35,265 nucleotides of DNA, taken from positions 1 to 35,265 of IMG/VR virus record IMGVR_UViG_3300017971_000548. One strand, written 5' to 3'. Made by a program: the position numbers and the translations under genes. The stretch comes from a virus. Shown here piece by piece: positions 1 to 9,331 of this stretch (position 1 is its first letter; each line of letters starts with the position of its first letter). Under the pieces are notes generated by a model. It saw nothing but the letters and a program-made list of their open reading frames with translations, was not told the DNA's origin and ran no database searches.

Positions 1-1205
1 ACGATCTGACCGTTCCCAGCAACCTCGGCCTTACCTGTGACCGCGTTGGAAAGAAAGGCGTTCTGGAGGTCCTGGACGATTTCCTCGGCCGTTGTGGCTC
101 CCACGGTAAGAACTGCTGTAAAGGCGGGCTCGCCGTCTAGCGATATTTCGAGCTCGTTGTTCGTTGGAGTTCTGGCTGGGATAGGCCAGACCGCTTTTGA
201 AAGCACGTCCCCCCAGTATCCCCACACCTGACAGGTTGCAAGATCGCCAGCCTTCTCAGATTGCACCTTAAGCGACCCACCTGCCTGGGCCTCGCGTGCC
301 ATAAAATAGCCGTGCTGGACATACTGCTTAAGAATGGTTTCCAGCTCCTCGGCCGTGGCGTTCTGTGGGTCTTCGAAGTAAATATCGAACAGTTGAGCAA
401 ACTGCCCGAAGCCATACTGCTCCCTGGTGCCAAAAAGTAAGGTCGTGTTGGCTGTCCCCCCTTCGATGTCGATATAATTCTCTGTAGCCTGGGCCAGTGT
501 TTTGATCACTGGAACGGAGCCCTCGACAACAGCCACGATCAGATCGTCAACTGATAGCGTCGAAAATTCGGAGTTCAGTCTGTCGACCACCTGCTGAGCC
601 GTAGTTTCTCCGCCGGCAAAAGTTGCCGTAACCTGAGCTTCTCGATTTATCGATATGAATAAAGTCGTCCCAGCACCAAGCGGCGCGATCGGATAAGTCG
701 CCTGGGATGCTATCTCGGCTCCCCACCCGTAATTATCAATATTCAAATACAGGATCGGAGGGATGATCAGGTTTGCCGGCACGCTTGCCAGCACGTCTTC
801 GGTGACATAGATCCTAGTGTTGGCGCCTGTGAATTCTATCGATTCGACTGTCCAGTATCCGTCGAGGTTTGTCTGTCCGAGCACGGTACCCTCTACCAGC
901 ACCGAAGCAGAGGGGGGCAGCAGGCGCAGCACGTCCCCAGCCACTTCGAAATAATTCGAGGGGGAGGTACCGACAGCGACGATCGACAGGCCCAGCGCCT
1001 GATCTAGATCATACGGATCGATCCCGCTCCAGATTTTGGCAAACGAGTCGAACCAGTTGAAACGCTCCGAAAGAACAAAGTCCTGGTATGTCCTGAACTT
1101 TGCCCAGCCTGGAAGCTGCAGGTAAGCCTCGAGTATCCAGTCCTCTGCCTGCCCAGGGCCAAGGCCAGCGATCGAAAAGTCCTTATTTTGGAACTCTGCA
1201 ACCAT
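1..1205 (-). CDS. Baseplate/tail-tip protein (cut by left edge), two beta-modules
   Basis: A frame from an ATG at 1205 stays open for 401 codons to the left edge, so the stop is outside the window. TAATG couples it to the J-like gene, the place of gpI-like wedge proteins. Residues 1-85 fit a wedge (EDWILEAYLQLPGWAKFRTYQDF, WFDSFAKIWSGIDPYDLDQ). From about 180 to 268 comes a beta-module (FISINREAQVTATFAGG, TTAQQVVDRLNSEF, IDIEGGTANTTLLFG), and a second copy starts at about 351 (LEISLDGEPAFTAVLTVG, TTAEEIVQDLQNAF) and is cut off. It may continue as an adsorption or fibre-bearing protein. Confidence 0.75.
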   Translation of the reverse strand, partial: MVAEFQNKDFSIAGLGPGQAEDWILEAYLQLPGWAKFRTYQDFVLSERFNWFDSFAKIWSGIDPYDLDQALGLSIVAVGTSPSNYFEVAGDVLRLLPPSASVLVEGTVLGQTNLDGYWTVESIEFTGANTRIYVTEDVLASVPANLIIPPILYLNIDNYGWGAEIASQATYPIAPLGAGTTLFISINREAQVTATFAGGETTAQQVVDRLNSEFSTLSVDDLIVAVVEGSVPVIKTLAQATENYIDIEGGTANTTLLFGTREQYGFGQFAQLFDIYFEDPQNATAEELETILKQYVQHGYFMAREAQAGGSLKVQSEKAGDLATCQVWGYWGDVLSKAVWPIPARTPTNNELEISLDGEPAFTAVLTVGATTAEEIVQDLQNAFLSNAVTGKAEVAGNGQI

Positions 1206-2779
1206 TAAATCTCTGTCCCTGTGGCTCCGTTAATAAGAGTTAAAGTCCCCATTGCTGGGAACTGATAGTTTGCGATCTGTATGTCTTCATGTTCATCGTT
1301 CAGCTTGAATTCGTCTTCGCTGGTTCCTATTTTTCTGATCCCTGTGGTGTCTCTTACTATGTTGTAAACGTCGCTTAAAGGTATTTCCCCCGCTGGATTG
1401 TCGTCTTCGTCTTTGTAATTCCAGCCGAAATCCACAAAGGGGTTAGCCATGCCGATCCCGAGCTGAATTTCAAGGCCTGAGTCAGTGGTCACATATTCCC
1501 CTATGAACTGGCTCCCAGACGTGATCAGCGGTTCGAAATAATGACTCAATCTCTCTGTTACGCTGGCCTTCACCGTTGTGGCATTGGCGCCCGCTGTCAG
1601 ATAAACCACCGCGTAAACATCGACCGTCAAGTAAGGCGCCGTGTTCACAGCAGTTGTGAAGGAAATTACCTGCGGATAGGTCACCGTGATCCGCGTCTCG
1701 ACAGCGTCAAGCAGCGCCTGGCTGGCTGTTCCTCCTCCATTGGGTACAATGTACAGGCGCCCCTCATTCTCGGGGATCTGGCTGTCTTCGTCGCTTGAGA
1801 GCATTAATGCTCGAGCAACCCCTGCTATCTCGAGCGCCCTGAGCTCGAAGTCCTCCCTGGCGACAGTGCCGGCAGGTAAGCGCCTATTGTTTGGAATGTT
1901 CACGCGCGCCGCTGCGACAGTCTCGCGATCGATACCACCTGAGGCTTTTTCTGGATTGGTAACCGTCAAAACCGCTGTGTTACCAAGAGAGTCGGTGTAT
2001 GTCTTGGCGAATTTCCTTAGTGAATTCTGGGCAACATTGCCAGAATCTCCGCCCCCTATTTCATAATCAATGTCGAATGTGCCCTCTGGAACCTTTCCGT
2101 TTGTGTTGTCTCCGAAATAGATCCAGCCGTAGTTGTCCTCGTCGACTATTACTTTGAAGTGCCTGGATGTCGGCCCGCTGTTCAGGAATGTTTCGACCTC
2201 TTCCCACTCACCGGCCGCCGTCGAGAACGCTGCGGATCCGTCCAAATAAGGAGCATACTGTAGTTTATATCGCTGGTTGTGCTTCCCTGTGCTGGTGTAT
2301 GTATCCTGTTTAGATGTAGAGTGCCTCCATTGCAGCGTGCCCGTTGTATCACCAGACGGGATCACAACCTCGGCTTGAATTTCTCCGACGATAGGAGTGG
2401 GAACTTCCTGAGTTTTCACGACGTCTTTCTGTGCAAAAGTCAGAGTTCCAGGAAGCGGCCCGTTTTCTATGGTTACAGTGAGATCGGCAGTGGCTGCCAC
2501 CTGGCCAGATAACTGGTAACCCTGGCGCCGGCCGTGGTAGATCGCCGAGCGCCGCTCGTCCATGGTCGCCACAAACGACTCGCGCGCAGCCTTCGAAATG
2601 TAGTAATCATTTCGAGACAAAACCCAGGCCATTTCCTTCCTTAGAAGGTTCATCATATTGGGCGAGTCTGGGTCTGTCATATCAGGGAAAGCTGAGTCCT
2701 GCAGGCTCCGAAGTCGGAGATCTGCAGAGTCAAAATCTCTCTCTGTGAAGTCGTATGTCTCCGTAAAAATCGCTGTCAT
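1205..2779 (-). CDS. Baseplate J-like wedge protein (gpJ/gp47-type)
   Basis: The 524-residue protein has the baseplate J signature in the middle: NNRRLPAGTVAREDFELRALEIAGVARALML, a match to the family pattern with T/R-x-E-D-x2 and GVARA. The N-terminal part is an insert-rich beta region (SGQVAATADLTVTIENGPLPGTLTF). It forms wedge triangles around the hub. It is coupled to the preceding gene by ATGA and to the following one by TAATG. It is longer than P2 gpJ because of the N-terminal beta region. Confidence 0.85.
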   Translation of the reverse strand: MTAIFTETYDFTERDFDSADLRLRSLQDSAFPDMTDPDSPNMMNLLRKEMAWVLSRNDYYISKAARESFVATMDERRSAIYHGRRQGYQLSGQVAATADLTVTIENGPLPGTLTFAQKDVVKTQEVPTPIVGEIQAEVVIPSGDTTGTLQWRHSTSKQDTYTSTGKHNQRYKLQYAPYLDGSAAFSTAAGEWEEVETFLNSGPTSRHFKVIVDEDNYGWIYFGDNTNGKVPEGTFDIDYEIGGGDSGNVAQNSLRKFAKTYTDSLGNTAVLTVTNPEKASGGIDRETVAAARVNIPNNRRLPAGTVAREDFELRALEIAGVARALMLSSDEDSQIPENEGRLYIVPNGGGTASQALLDAVETRITVTYPQVISFTTAVNTAPYLTVDVYAVVYLTAGANATTVKASVTERLSHYFEPLITSGSQFIGEYVTTDSGLEIQLGIGMANPFVDFGWNYKDEDDNPAGEIPLSDVYNIVRDTTGIRKIGTSEDEFKLNDEHEDIQIANYQFPAMGTLTLINGATGTEI

Positions 2780-3159
2780 CTCGGTACCTCGACTCTAACA
2801 GTCCTTCGCTCAGGTTCAAGTTTAGCACGTTCCACGTATGTAATAGAAACGCTTGCCAAGTTCTTTTCGAAAGAAACTCCGGCAGTCATCGCTCTGTAGG
2901 CCGGCGCGTACGTGTTGATCTGGTCCGTCGCCTCTCTAAAAGCAATTGCGTTGCTCGTCACCGTGCTGCTGACATGCTCGTGAAGGAGTTCTCGCAGCCT
3001 GGTTCCATATTCTGAATCCCAGGGCAGCTCACCCTTTTCTATGCTCAGCAATAGCATGAGGTCTGCTTTTTCCAGGTCCAGGCCTGACACTGAGGCCAGG
3101 TCCCCTTTCCCGTTTAGCTGCACAGGAAACTTCAGCCCTATTAAATCCTTGCTCAGCAT
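2776..3159 (-). CDS. Baseplate wedge protein (gp25/gpW-like)
   Basis: The start is at 3159 (127 residues); TAGGAG lies 7 nt before it. The motif LLLSIEKGELPWDSEYGTRLRELLHEH corresponds to the GERxxxPxxG segment of gp25/gpW proteins that join wedge to sheath. C-terminal beta strands (VSITYVERA, RRTVRVEVPR) agree. The stop overlaps the next start as ATGA. It initiates sheath assembly in related phages. Confidence 0.85.
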   Translation of the reverse strand: MLSKDLIGLKFPVQLNGKGDLASVSGLDLEKADLMLLLSIEKGELPWDSEYGTRLRELLHEHVSSTVTSNAIAFREATDQINTYAPAYRAMTAGVSFEKNLASVSITYVERAKLEPERRTVRVEVPR

Positions 3160-3941
3160 TTTTGATCTCCTAACGCTACGGTGATCGCCCACTGCGGATC
3201 CACAATAGCAAGGTCGATTTGTTCCAGCAGATCCGCTAAGTCGTCAAGCAGGTCAATAATGGGTTCGAGCTGGTCTGCAAAGACTCCGTCGAGAATCTCG
3301 CCAAAGCACGGTATCTCTGGACCACCAAAGAACCCCATGAAAATATTGACGATCAGAATAATTCGGCCGACTGCCTTCAAAGCAAGCGCAGTCTCGGCAA
3401 GAGAGTCGTTCATGGTGTTCTGAGCGCATGCCAGGAACCCCGCCTTGTTGACGTCCCCCAGGTCGGCCGCCCTGTCGATTTCCTCAGCCATTTCGACCAG
3501 ACGATCCAGCAGGTACCTTAGATCGTCTGCCAGCCCTCGCAGCAAAGCGATCAGCGCCTGAATGATAGCCTTGACCATTCTGGGGATCGATAGCTGTGGG
3601 ATCATCGACAACAACTGGTTAATTTTTGACAGCAGCTCAGGAAAGCATTCGAAGATACCAGAGGGATCAAGGGATGTTGCAAAGTCGGTGAACGCTTCCA
3701 GGCATTTAAAGATCGCCAGGACTGTGTCCAGCACATTCATAAAGGGCTGTAAGAAGGCCGTAGCTGGGCCCAGTTGCCCCATGTAATTAAGAGGTATCTC
3801 TGTCGGACTGGGTACCGAATTGATCGCCGTCAACAGGTTAGACAGGCAGGCGCCCCCAGGGAAGCAAATGTCTCCTATTTCTGCAATCGGTGGGATGTCG
3901 TTGCAGATAAGGTCGGTTGCCACGTTCCAAGAAAAAGCCAT
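3153..3941 (-). CDS. Unrecognised hydrophobic cysteine-containing baseplate protein
   Basis: The 262-residue protein lies between spike and gp25-like genes. It is largely helical and hydrophobic, with amphipathic repeats (ELLSKINQLLSMIPQL, RYLLDRLVEMAEEID, DLLDDLADLLEQIDLAI) and a hydrophobic segment at about 191-207. Eight cysteines are present (13, 26, 32, 80, 99, 172, 212, 262). No family is recognised. It may be a baseplate or membrane-acting component; position supports a tail role, and no lysis gene is near, so holin identity is not supported. It is coupled to the next gene by a 7-nt overlap. Confidence 0.7.
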   Translation of the reverse strand: MAFSWNVATDLICNDIPPIAEIGDICFPGGACLSNLLTAINSVPSPTEIPLNYMGQLGPATAFLQPFMNVLDTVLAIFKCLEAFTDFATSLDPSGIFECFPELLSKINQLLSMIPQLSIPRMVKAIIQALIALLRGLADDLRYLLDRLVEMAEEIDRAADLGDVNKAGFLACAQNTMNDSLAETALALKAVGRIILIVNIFMGFFGGPEIPCFGEILDGVFADQLEPIIDLLDDLADLLEQIDLAIVDPQWAITVALGDQKC

Positions 3942-4532
3942 CTAAATCATGCCCGCTTTCCGAGATAGTTTACGACCTCCGATCTCAATGTCGCCAGTAG
4001 CGTCGATCGATAGCTGCCCCTTGCACTCGATTTTCATGCCTGTCTCAGCGAGGATTCTGACACTGTTGCCCTCGATGTCAAAGCGAAATTCGCAGATCAG
4101 GCTTTCTTCTTCGTTCACCTCTTTAACCACCTGCATGGCTGCGTATTTTTGCCCCTCTCGCCTGTCGTAAATTAGGCGCAAATTCTCATCGCCTCCCACC
4201 ATTACGTCTGGATGCACGAACTCTGGGAAGGTCATACCAAAAGCATGCTGCGCCGGCAGGTATAAGAGCTGCTCCTCGTTGCCGTTGACAACCCAGATAG
4301 ACACCAGGGCCCCCATGGGAGGAACGCGGTTAAAGCCCCACAGCGGAGCTCCACCGAACCCCAGAGGCCAAGCCCAGGCTGACTCTTCCCATTTCCCTGG
4401 GACCTTCGCTTTAATGCGCCCCAAAACTGGCATATCGGCCGCCTCCGGATCGTTTTCCGGATCCAGCTCTCGCTTGACTATTTTTCCATTGTATGGACCG
4501 CTTACAATATTACGGTTTTCATCGCCGAACAT
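3942..4532 (-). CDS. Baseplate spike protein (gpV/gp5 OB-fold type)
   Basis: The 196-residue protein has an OB-fold N-terminal domain (GRIKAKVPGKWEE, WAWPLGFGG, PPMGALVSIWVVNGNEEQLLYLP), the pattern of gp5/gpV spikes, and a beta-rich C-terminal end (SVRILAETGMKIECKGQLSIDATGDIEIGG) as in the spike helix. No lysozyme domain is present. AAGGGGC lies 5 nt before the ATG. It follows the hub gene. Confidence 0.8.
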   Translation of the reverse strand: MFGDENRNIVSGPYNGKIVKRELDPENDPEAADMPVLGRIKAKVPGKWEESAWAWPLGFGGAPLWGFNRVPPMGALVSIWVVNGNEEQLLYLPAQHAFGMTFPEFVHPDVMVGGDENLRLIYDRREGQKYAAMQVVKEVNEEESLICEFRFDIEGNSVRILAETGMKIECKGQLSIDATGDIEIGGRKLSRKAGMI

Positions 4533-4540
4533 GTTGCCCC

Positions 4541-5881
4541 TTACCTCGCGTTTAACGCGTCGACTATATTCTGGTCCTGAATTTCTTCGACTTTAAAAGT
4601 CTTGCCGCCTGGGCTGTTCTTGTTTCTATGGTGCCAGGTCCATTGAGGCGTATTATTGGGCCCCATTTCGAGAATCGCCACCCTGATCAGTTCCTCTGGT
4701 TTTGGTGGTCGCTCGGTGTCCTGGTCGTCCTCAGACGGGTTCTTTTTACCGTTGACTCCCTTCTTTTTGTCTGTGTACAGCTTGCCAAGGGCGTCCCTGA
4801 CTGTTTTGAGTTCGGTGCGATACTTACCACCTGAGATCTGGTGCACTGCGGTTTTGACATAATACAGCCCAGAATATCCCTCAGAGTAATTGCGCAGGCC
4901 GATCAGCGTTTTCGCTCCCACCCTGGGATCGCCCTTTATTGGAAGTGTCATCTTATAGCGCCGGTCGATTACTCTTCTATACATCGCCTCGGCTGCAGCG
5001 TTAACCTCGCTCTGGCTTGCGAACCCCATGTTTAGTTCTTCGGTTCTGGTCAGCCTTTTCTCGCGGTTCCCCTCCAGGTTGTCTGGGTCTCCGATTTCCT
5101 GCTCCTTACCAAGGGATATCGAATAATCCTCTTCAGCGTTGCCCCCCTCTATTCCCTGCTCAGCGACCACCTCCTCGAGGGTGTACGGATCTATCGCTCG
5201 GATCCTGATTTTGGCAACGTCCTTCGCAAAATTTGACTCTGTGTTAGGACCAGGCGCCAGGATCTCCCCGTCCCCTGAATAGTGCCCCCTGTAGGTATAC
5301 CAGCGGTAAGGCTCAAGGTCTTTCTGACGTGGTCGGAAATGCGCGCCGGCCGCATCGATCCACCATTGGAAATGATTGCGCCTTGCCAGCTTTTGAATAA
5401 AGCGCGCGTCTGAGGTGTTCTGGGTGATCGTGGTTCTGTAAACCGGTGTATCAATCACGTCCAGCATTATCCCCGTGAAGCCGTTTTCCTCGAATATTTC
5501 CCTTACAACGTCTGAATCTCGCACGCCGACCCACTGCTGATAAACGCGCCCCTTGTCTAGCTGGGTAGCCTTGCCCTTCATTTTGACCGTCAGATTAAGC
5601 CCTGATTCCTTAGCCGACTTGACGATCATGGTGTAGACTGGCGACATGTTCGAGGTATATCCCCATTGAACTAAGTACTGTTGCCCCTCCTTGAGTCTGG
5701 CTTCGTCTAATAGTGCCTTGTCGTGGTTCCTGAACACCACATCACACTTGTCGAATTTTCCTTCGTTATCGAAAAAAGTGAAGGTCTTCAGCCTGTCTGG
5801 CGCAAAATCTAAAAGGCCGTCCACGCCTTCGTCAGAGTCGACCAGGTTTAAAGCGACCACCGGTGCAGGGGAGCTAGTCAA
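4541..5881 (-). CDS. Baseplate hub protein (gpD/gp27-like)
   Basis: The 446-residue protein fits the late-control gpD/gp27-like hub family: DRLKTFTFFDNEGKFDKCDVVFRN, a Y-x2-Q-WGY segment (YLVQWGY), and later ITQNTSDARFIQKLARRNHFQWWIDAAG, a stretch typical of this fold. It starts with TTG, preceded by GGAGG 7 nt upstream and overlapping the stop of the previous gene, so the start is well supported. It forms the trimeric centre of the baseplate that carries the spike. The last 90 residues are charged and probably flexible. Confidence 0.8.
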   Translation of the reverse strand: MTSSPAPVVALNLVDSDEGVDGLLDFAPDRLKTFTFFDNEGKFDKCDVVFRNHDKALLDEARLKEGQQYLVQWGYTSNMSPVYTMIVKSAKESGLNLTVKMKGKATQLDKGRVYQQWVGVRDSDVVREIFEENGFTGIMLDVIDTPVYRTTITQNTSDARFIQKLARRNHFQWWIDAAGAHFRPRQKDLEPYRWYTYRGHYSGDGEILAPGPNTESNFAKDVAKIRIRAIDPYTLEEVVAEQGIEGGNAEEDYSISLGKEQEIGDPDNLEGNREKRLTRTEELNMGFASQSEVNAAAEAMYRRVIDRRYKMTLPIKGDPRVGAKTLIGLRNYSEGYSGLYYVKTAVHQISGGKYRTELKTVRDALGKLYTDKKKGVNGKKNPSEDDQDTERPPKPEELIRVAILEMGPNNTPQWTWHHRNKNSPGGKTFKVEEIQDQNIVDALNAR

Positions 5882-6218
5882 TTATGAACCTCCGCTCTGG
5901 GTCCAGGATCTTTGTAAAAAGAGTATTTTTCGAAGGAACAACGATTATCTGACCAGCTTTTAATTTAATGAAAGGATCGATCACCGGCTCGGGCTGAAAG
6001 TCTGCGATATATCTCCACAGGGTATTTGCTTGAAAAATAGGAGCATACCAAAAAGCAGCGATGTCCTCCCATTTTTCGCCCTCTTTGACGGTGTGCTCTA
6101 TGTTGTCGTCCAGGTCCTGGTATGGGTAAGGCTCGTATTCTGTGGTGTACAGATACCCCCTGGGATCATACTGCTCTTTGCAGAGCTGGTAAGGGCTGTA
6201 TATCGTCAGTGTTGCCAT
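5874..6218 (-). CDS. LysM-domain baseplate protein
   Basis: The start is at 6218 (114 residues), where AGGAG lies 9 nt upstream. The second half is LysM-like: EHTVKEGEKWEDIAAFWY, LWRYIADFQ, LKAGQIIVVPS. In T4 and related tails LysM proteins (gp53-type) link the hub and wedges. The stop overlaps the next TTG start by 8 nt. Confidence 0.75.
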   Translation of the reverse strand: MATLTIYSPYQLCKEQYDPRGYLYTTEYEPYPYQDLDDNIEHTVKEGEKWEDIAAFWYAPIFQANTLWRYIADFQPEPVIDPFIKLKAGQIIVVPSKNTLFTKILDPERRFIID

Positions 6219-6222
6219 GTGC

Positions 6223-6753
6223 TCAGCTCCTATTGTATCCGACCTCTGCGATATCGTCGGCTGTGTACCTGTATTGAGGCTCCTCGGCAAAGGTGCAGCG
6301 CATTGTGAGCTCCATGATCTGCCCTGTTGCCGGATCCCGCCTGGGTACCTCCCAGTCGATACTTCTCAGGCGCGCATAAACAGCCAGAACTCCAGGAACG
6401 CTCAGAAACAATAAGGGAGTGTCACCGCCGGCAACCTCCACCGCTAGGCGCACAGGGTTAAGAAGGGATCGTATGAACGCTCTCGCCTGATCGATCACGG
6501 CGCTCCCCTGCTCTGTCGTTTTCCCCGTCAACGCCGTCAATGTGATCCTGTTCCAGCGTAGCTCTAAATTAAAAGTCTCGTTGCTAGTATGAGAGAATGT
6601 GGCGTTTTCGTGCGTACCCCCCAGCGCCGGATCGCTGTTGTAATTAGCAGAGGCAGCCCCTCCGATAGTAGGCGGTTCATATTGGAAGTAAATCCCCTTG
6701 CCGCTGTCCAGGTTCAGGACCGTGCTTCTCACCTGGGTCGGTACATCGCTCAT
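6223..6753 (-). CDS. Tube-initiator-like baseplate protein
   Basis: The 176-residue protein follows the tape measure and precedes a LysM protein. Its start KGIYFQYEPPTI, then SHTSNETFNLELRWNRITL, fits the contractile-injection-system tube protein family whose members join the tube to the hub, and the gene pair (this plus LysM) is the usual order. The C-terminal VYARLRSIDWEVPRRDPATGQIMELTMRCTF is conserved in shape. AAGGAGG lies 6 nt upstream. Assignment is by order and motif impression. Confidence 0.65.
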   Translation of the reverse strand: MSDVPTQVRSTVLNLDSGKGIYFQYEPPTIGGAASANYNSDPALGGTHENATFSHTSNETFNLELRWNRITLTALTGKTTEQGSAVIDQARAFIRSLLNPVRLAVEVAGGDTPLLFLSVPGVLAVYARLRSIDWEVPRRDPATGQIMELTMRCTFAEEPQYRYTADDIAEVGYNRS

Positions 6754-6762
6754 TTAGCCTCC

Positions 6763-9309
6763 TTAATAGCCGATCGGAGGAACAGGGGACATGTCAGGAT
6801 TGTCCAAGTTTTCCTCTGAGGCCTCGCCTGCACGCTCTTGAAGCACTGCAAACAGTTGCTGCCCGTCTATCTCGATAACCTGGACACGTTCTTTTTGCAG
6901 CTCGCTTTTAATATCCACTAGGCGCTTGCTGAGCTCGTTGACCAGGGCGCCTTCCATTGGCCTGGGTGCGTGCACACCGGCCGCCGCTGTTTGTTTCTGG
7001 CTCTCGGTGAAGGCCTTAGAAATATTTTTCGCCTGTTCCTTTTTCACATTCGACGCAACGCCGCCGCCTGTTAATTGCTTGACTCCGCGCGCTATTATGT
7101 TCTCGCTCTCGCCTGTGAAACCAAAGAAATCTGTCAGTGAAGACCCCATTTCCTTGGCCCCTGATTTGATCGCGGTAAAGTCGCCTGTAAAAATTCCTTT
7201 GTGAAATTCGACGAACCCCTGGGCAAGCCTCACAAACATTCCGAACATTTCCCCCAGGTAGGTTCCCACCTCTTTGAAGATCTGGCCTATTACTCCCACC
7301 GTGGTGAAGATAACATCCAATAGAACGATCACCTTTTCCAGCGCTCCTATGAAGTCACCAAGGGACACATCTTTGAAGTTTTCGGCAACTGCAGCTCCGA
7401 ACTCGGTGAGCCGTGTCACCGCTGTGAGCAAGGTTTCTGCCAGCATAACAAGCATATCTCCGAACATTTCGCCCTTGGTGGTCCACTCGTCTGTGCTTTT
7501 CGTTGCACCCGCTGCGCCACCTGTGAAGATATTGAAGACACGGCCGATCGTCTCTTTGAATTTTTCCCACGGCTTTTCGAGGCGCCCCAGGGCAGCAGTG
7601 AACCCCATAGAAACGCCCTCGAAAAAGGCCTTGGCCTTTTCCCACATAGCTATGAACCTTCGAAAGAAGCTAGCCAGTCCTGGGGATTTCCCCATTTTTT
7701 CGAAGGCCTTGGTGGTTTCCTCTGTCAGGCCGCCCGTTTTGACAATGTCGACGATCCCACGGAATCCCATTTTTATCGTTTCAAAGAACGATGCACCCTC
7801 GGCCTTGGACTTACCAAAATTGGTAGACACAGCTTTATAAATACCGTACGCACCCAGAGCGATCCCGCCGAACAGCAGGCTTATCGCCCCTCCTATTAGA
7901 AGCATTTTGCCCAGGCCCAGGAAGACATTCGTAAGGCTGAAACCGAACAGCCTGAGCGCCGTGCGAGCGATCAGAATGATTCCCACGAACTTGGTAATAG
8001 TGCCACCGATTAAAAGAAACGAAGTAACCGCTGTTTTGAGTTCCTCTGGGAGTTCTTGGAATACTGACAGGAATGTGTTGAACGTAGCGAGCAGCGCCTT
8101 AACTCCGCCCTTGGTGATTTGAGCGGTTCCCTTGCCGAGCTCCATCATGAATGTCTGAAAAGAACCGGTCAGCAATGTAACTTGCCCGTTCAGGGTGTCG
8201 AGTTTCATGTCGTTCATCGCCTGGGCGAATCCCTCCACGTCCTCTGGGTCCAACTGAGCCTTGTAATATTTCCAGGCCTCGGCGCCCTTCAAAACTTTTC
8301 CGTCGGTTGTTGTTATTCCCTTGTCTAGCTGTTGAAATATCGACAGAATACCTTTCTTGGCGCGCTCACCGAAGGCCTCACCGACCATCATACCGCGCTC
8401 GCCCTCTGTCATTTTCCCCATTTTGTCAGCCATTTCGACAAGCAGGTTTCCAAAGTCTTTATATTTCCCAGTCGCCTGGTCGACGACATCGATCCCCATG
8501 CTTTCCCTGATTACTTTTTGAGTCTTTTTCGATGCCAGGCGCCCTGTCATAATCTGGAAAGCGGATCCTGCCATGGCTGCAGAGGGAATGATATTTTTAA
8601 TGAGCCCCAGAGCTGCCATGGATTCCTGAACGTCCAGGCCAAGAGAGATCGCACCTGCCGAGGCGTTCTGCAGGGATTCGGTCAGCTCATCGATCGCAAG
8701 TCCAGAAACCGTCGTTGTTTTCACTAACTGATCAACCGTGATCCCTGCCTTGTCTGCCTCTAATCCAAAAGCCTTAAGCGTCTGGGTGGTCAATTTGGCT
8801 GCCTCTTCTAAGGGAACCTTACCCCCTGACGCTCCGGCAAGGAACAGTGAAGGCATTAAGGTATTGAGAGATTGCGCAGTTGTGAAGCCCTGCTGGGCCA
8901 GCGCCGTCAAGCCCTGCACCGCCTCGGTGGGAGTGAACTGAGTCTCTATGCCCGCCTTAGATGCAGCATTGGCTAGCCTTTCCATTTGTTCGGCCGTCGC
9001 ACCCGATACCCCCCGCAGGGTGGCGAGTTCGAACTCGAGTTCACCGGCCCCCTTCACCGCCTCACCGACAAACTGCTGCAGGCCGCTCCCTGCTTTGACT
9101 AAACCGGCGCCAATGATACCGCCCGCCATTATGTTGCGCATTTGCTTTTGCATTAGCGCAACGCCTTGATTCATCCCTCCAAGAGTGGTGTTAACCTGCG
9201 CCGCTGCTGCGCGCATTTGTCCGAATGAGCCAGATACCTTATTGAGGACAGGCGTGGCCATGTCTCTGGCGAGCACATCGAATATGGTCTTCATGCTTTT
9301 ACCAGCCAT
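6763..9309 (-). CDS. Tape measure protein (phage-tail minor type)
   Basis: The 848-residue protein has the N-terminal TP901-type tape measure domain (residues 1-360): GSGLQQF, ELEFELATLRGVSGATAEQMERL, TPTEAVQGLTALAQQGF, LTTQTLKAFGLEADKAGI, VSGLAIDELTESLQNAS, ASKKTQKVI and EAFGERAKKGI. Residues about 429-492 hold hydrophobic helices that could insert in a membrane at DNA entry. At the usual 1.5 Angstrom per residue it would specify a tail of about 127 nm. AAAGGG lies about 6 nt before the ATG. It follows the chaperone that binds tape measures in related systems. An ATG at 9293 is also possible but lacks a good site. Confidence 0.9.
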   Translation of the reverse strand: MAGKSMKTIFDVLARDMATPVLNKVSGSFGQMRAAAAQVNTTLGGMNQGVALMQKQMRNIMAGGIIGAGLVKAGSGLQQFVGEAVKGAGELEFELATLRGVSGATAEQMERLANAASKAGIETQFTPTEAVQGLTALAQQGFTTAQSLNTLMPSLFLAGASGGKVPLEEAAKLTTQTLKAFGLEADKAGITVDQLVKTTTVSGLAIDELTESLQNASAGAISLGLDVQESMAALGLIKNIIPSAAMAGSAFQIMTGRLASKKTQKVIRESMGIDVVDQATGKYKDFGNLLVEMADKMGKMTEGERGMMVGEAFGERAKKGILSIFQQLDKGITTTDGKVLKGAEAWKYYKAQLDPEDVEGFAQAMNDMKLDTLNGQVTLLTGSFQTFMMELGKGTAQITKGGVKALLATFNTFLSVFQELPEELKTAVTSFLLIGGTITKFVGIILIARTALRLFGFSLTNVFLGLGKMLLIGGAISLLFGGIALGAYGIYKAVSTNFGKSKAEGASFFETIKMGFRGIVDIVKTGGLTEETTKAFEKMGKSPGLASFFRRFIAMWEKAKAFFEGVSMGFTAALGRLEKPWEKFKETIGRVFNIFTGGAAGATKSTDEWTTKGEMFGDMLVMLAETLLTAVTRLTEFGAAVAENFKDVSLGDFIGALEKVIVLLDVIFTTVGVIGQIFKEVGTYLGEMFGMFVRLAQGFVEFHKGIFTGDFTAIKSGAKEMGSSLTDFFGFTGESENIIARGVKQLTGGGVASNVKKEQAKNISKAFTESQKQTAAAGVHAPRPMEGALVNELSKRLVDIKSELQKERVQVIEIDGQQLFAVLQERAGEASEENLDNPDMSPVPPIGY

Positions 9310-9331
9310 GAATCCCTTTTCCGCCGTTCCC

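Noticed and set aside
3153-3941. Hydrophobic protein as holin
   Set aside because: It is inside the baseplate operon, has one clear hydrophobic segment only, and no endolysin or spanin is adjacent.
7274-7840. Plus-strand frame of 188 codons
   Set aside because: It lies entirely opposite the tape measure gene, has no ribosome binding site or family-like composition, and reads as an antisense shadow of a repetitive helical gene.
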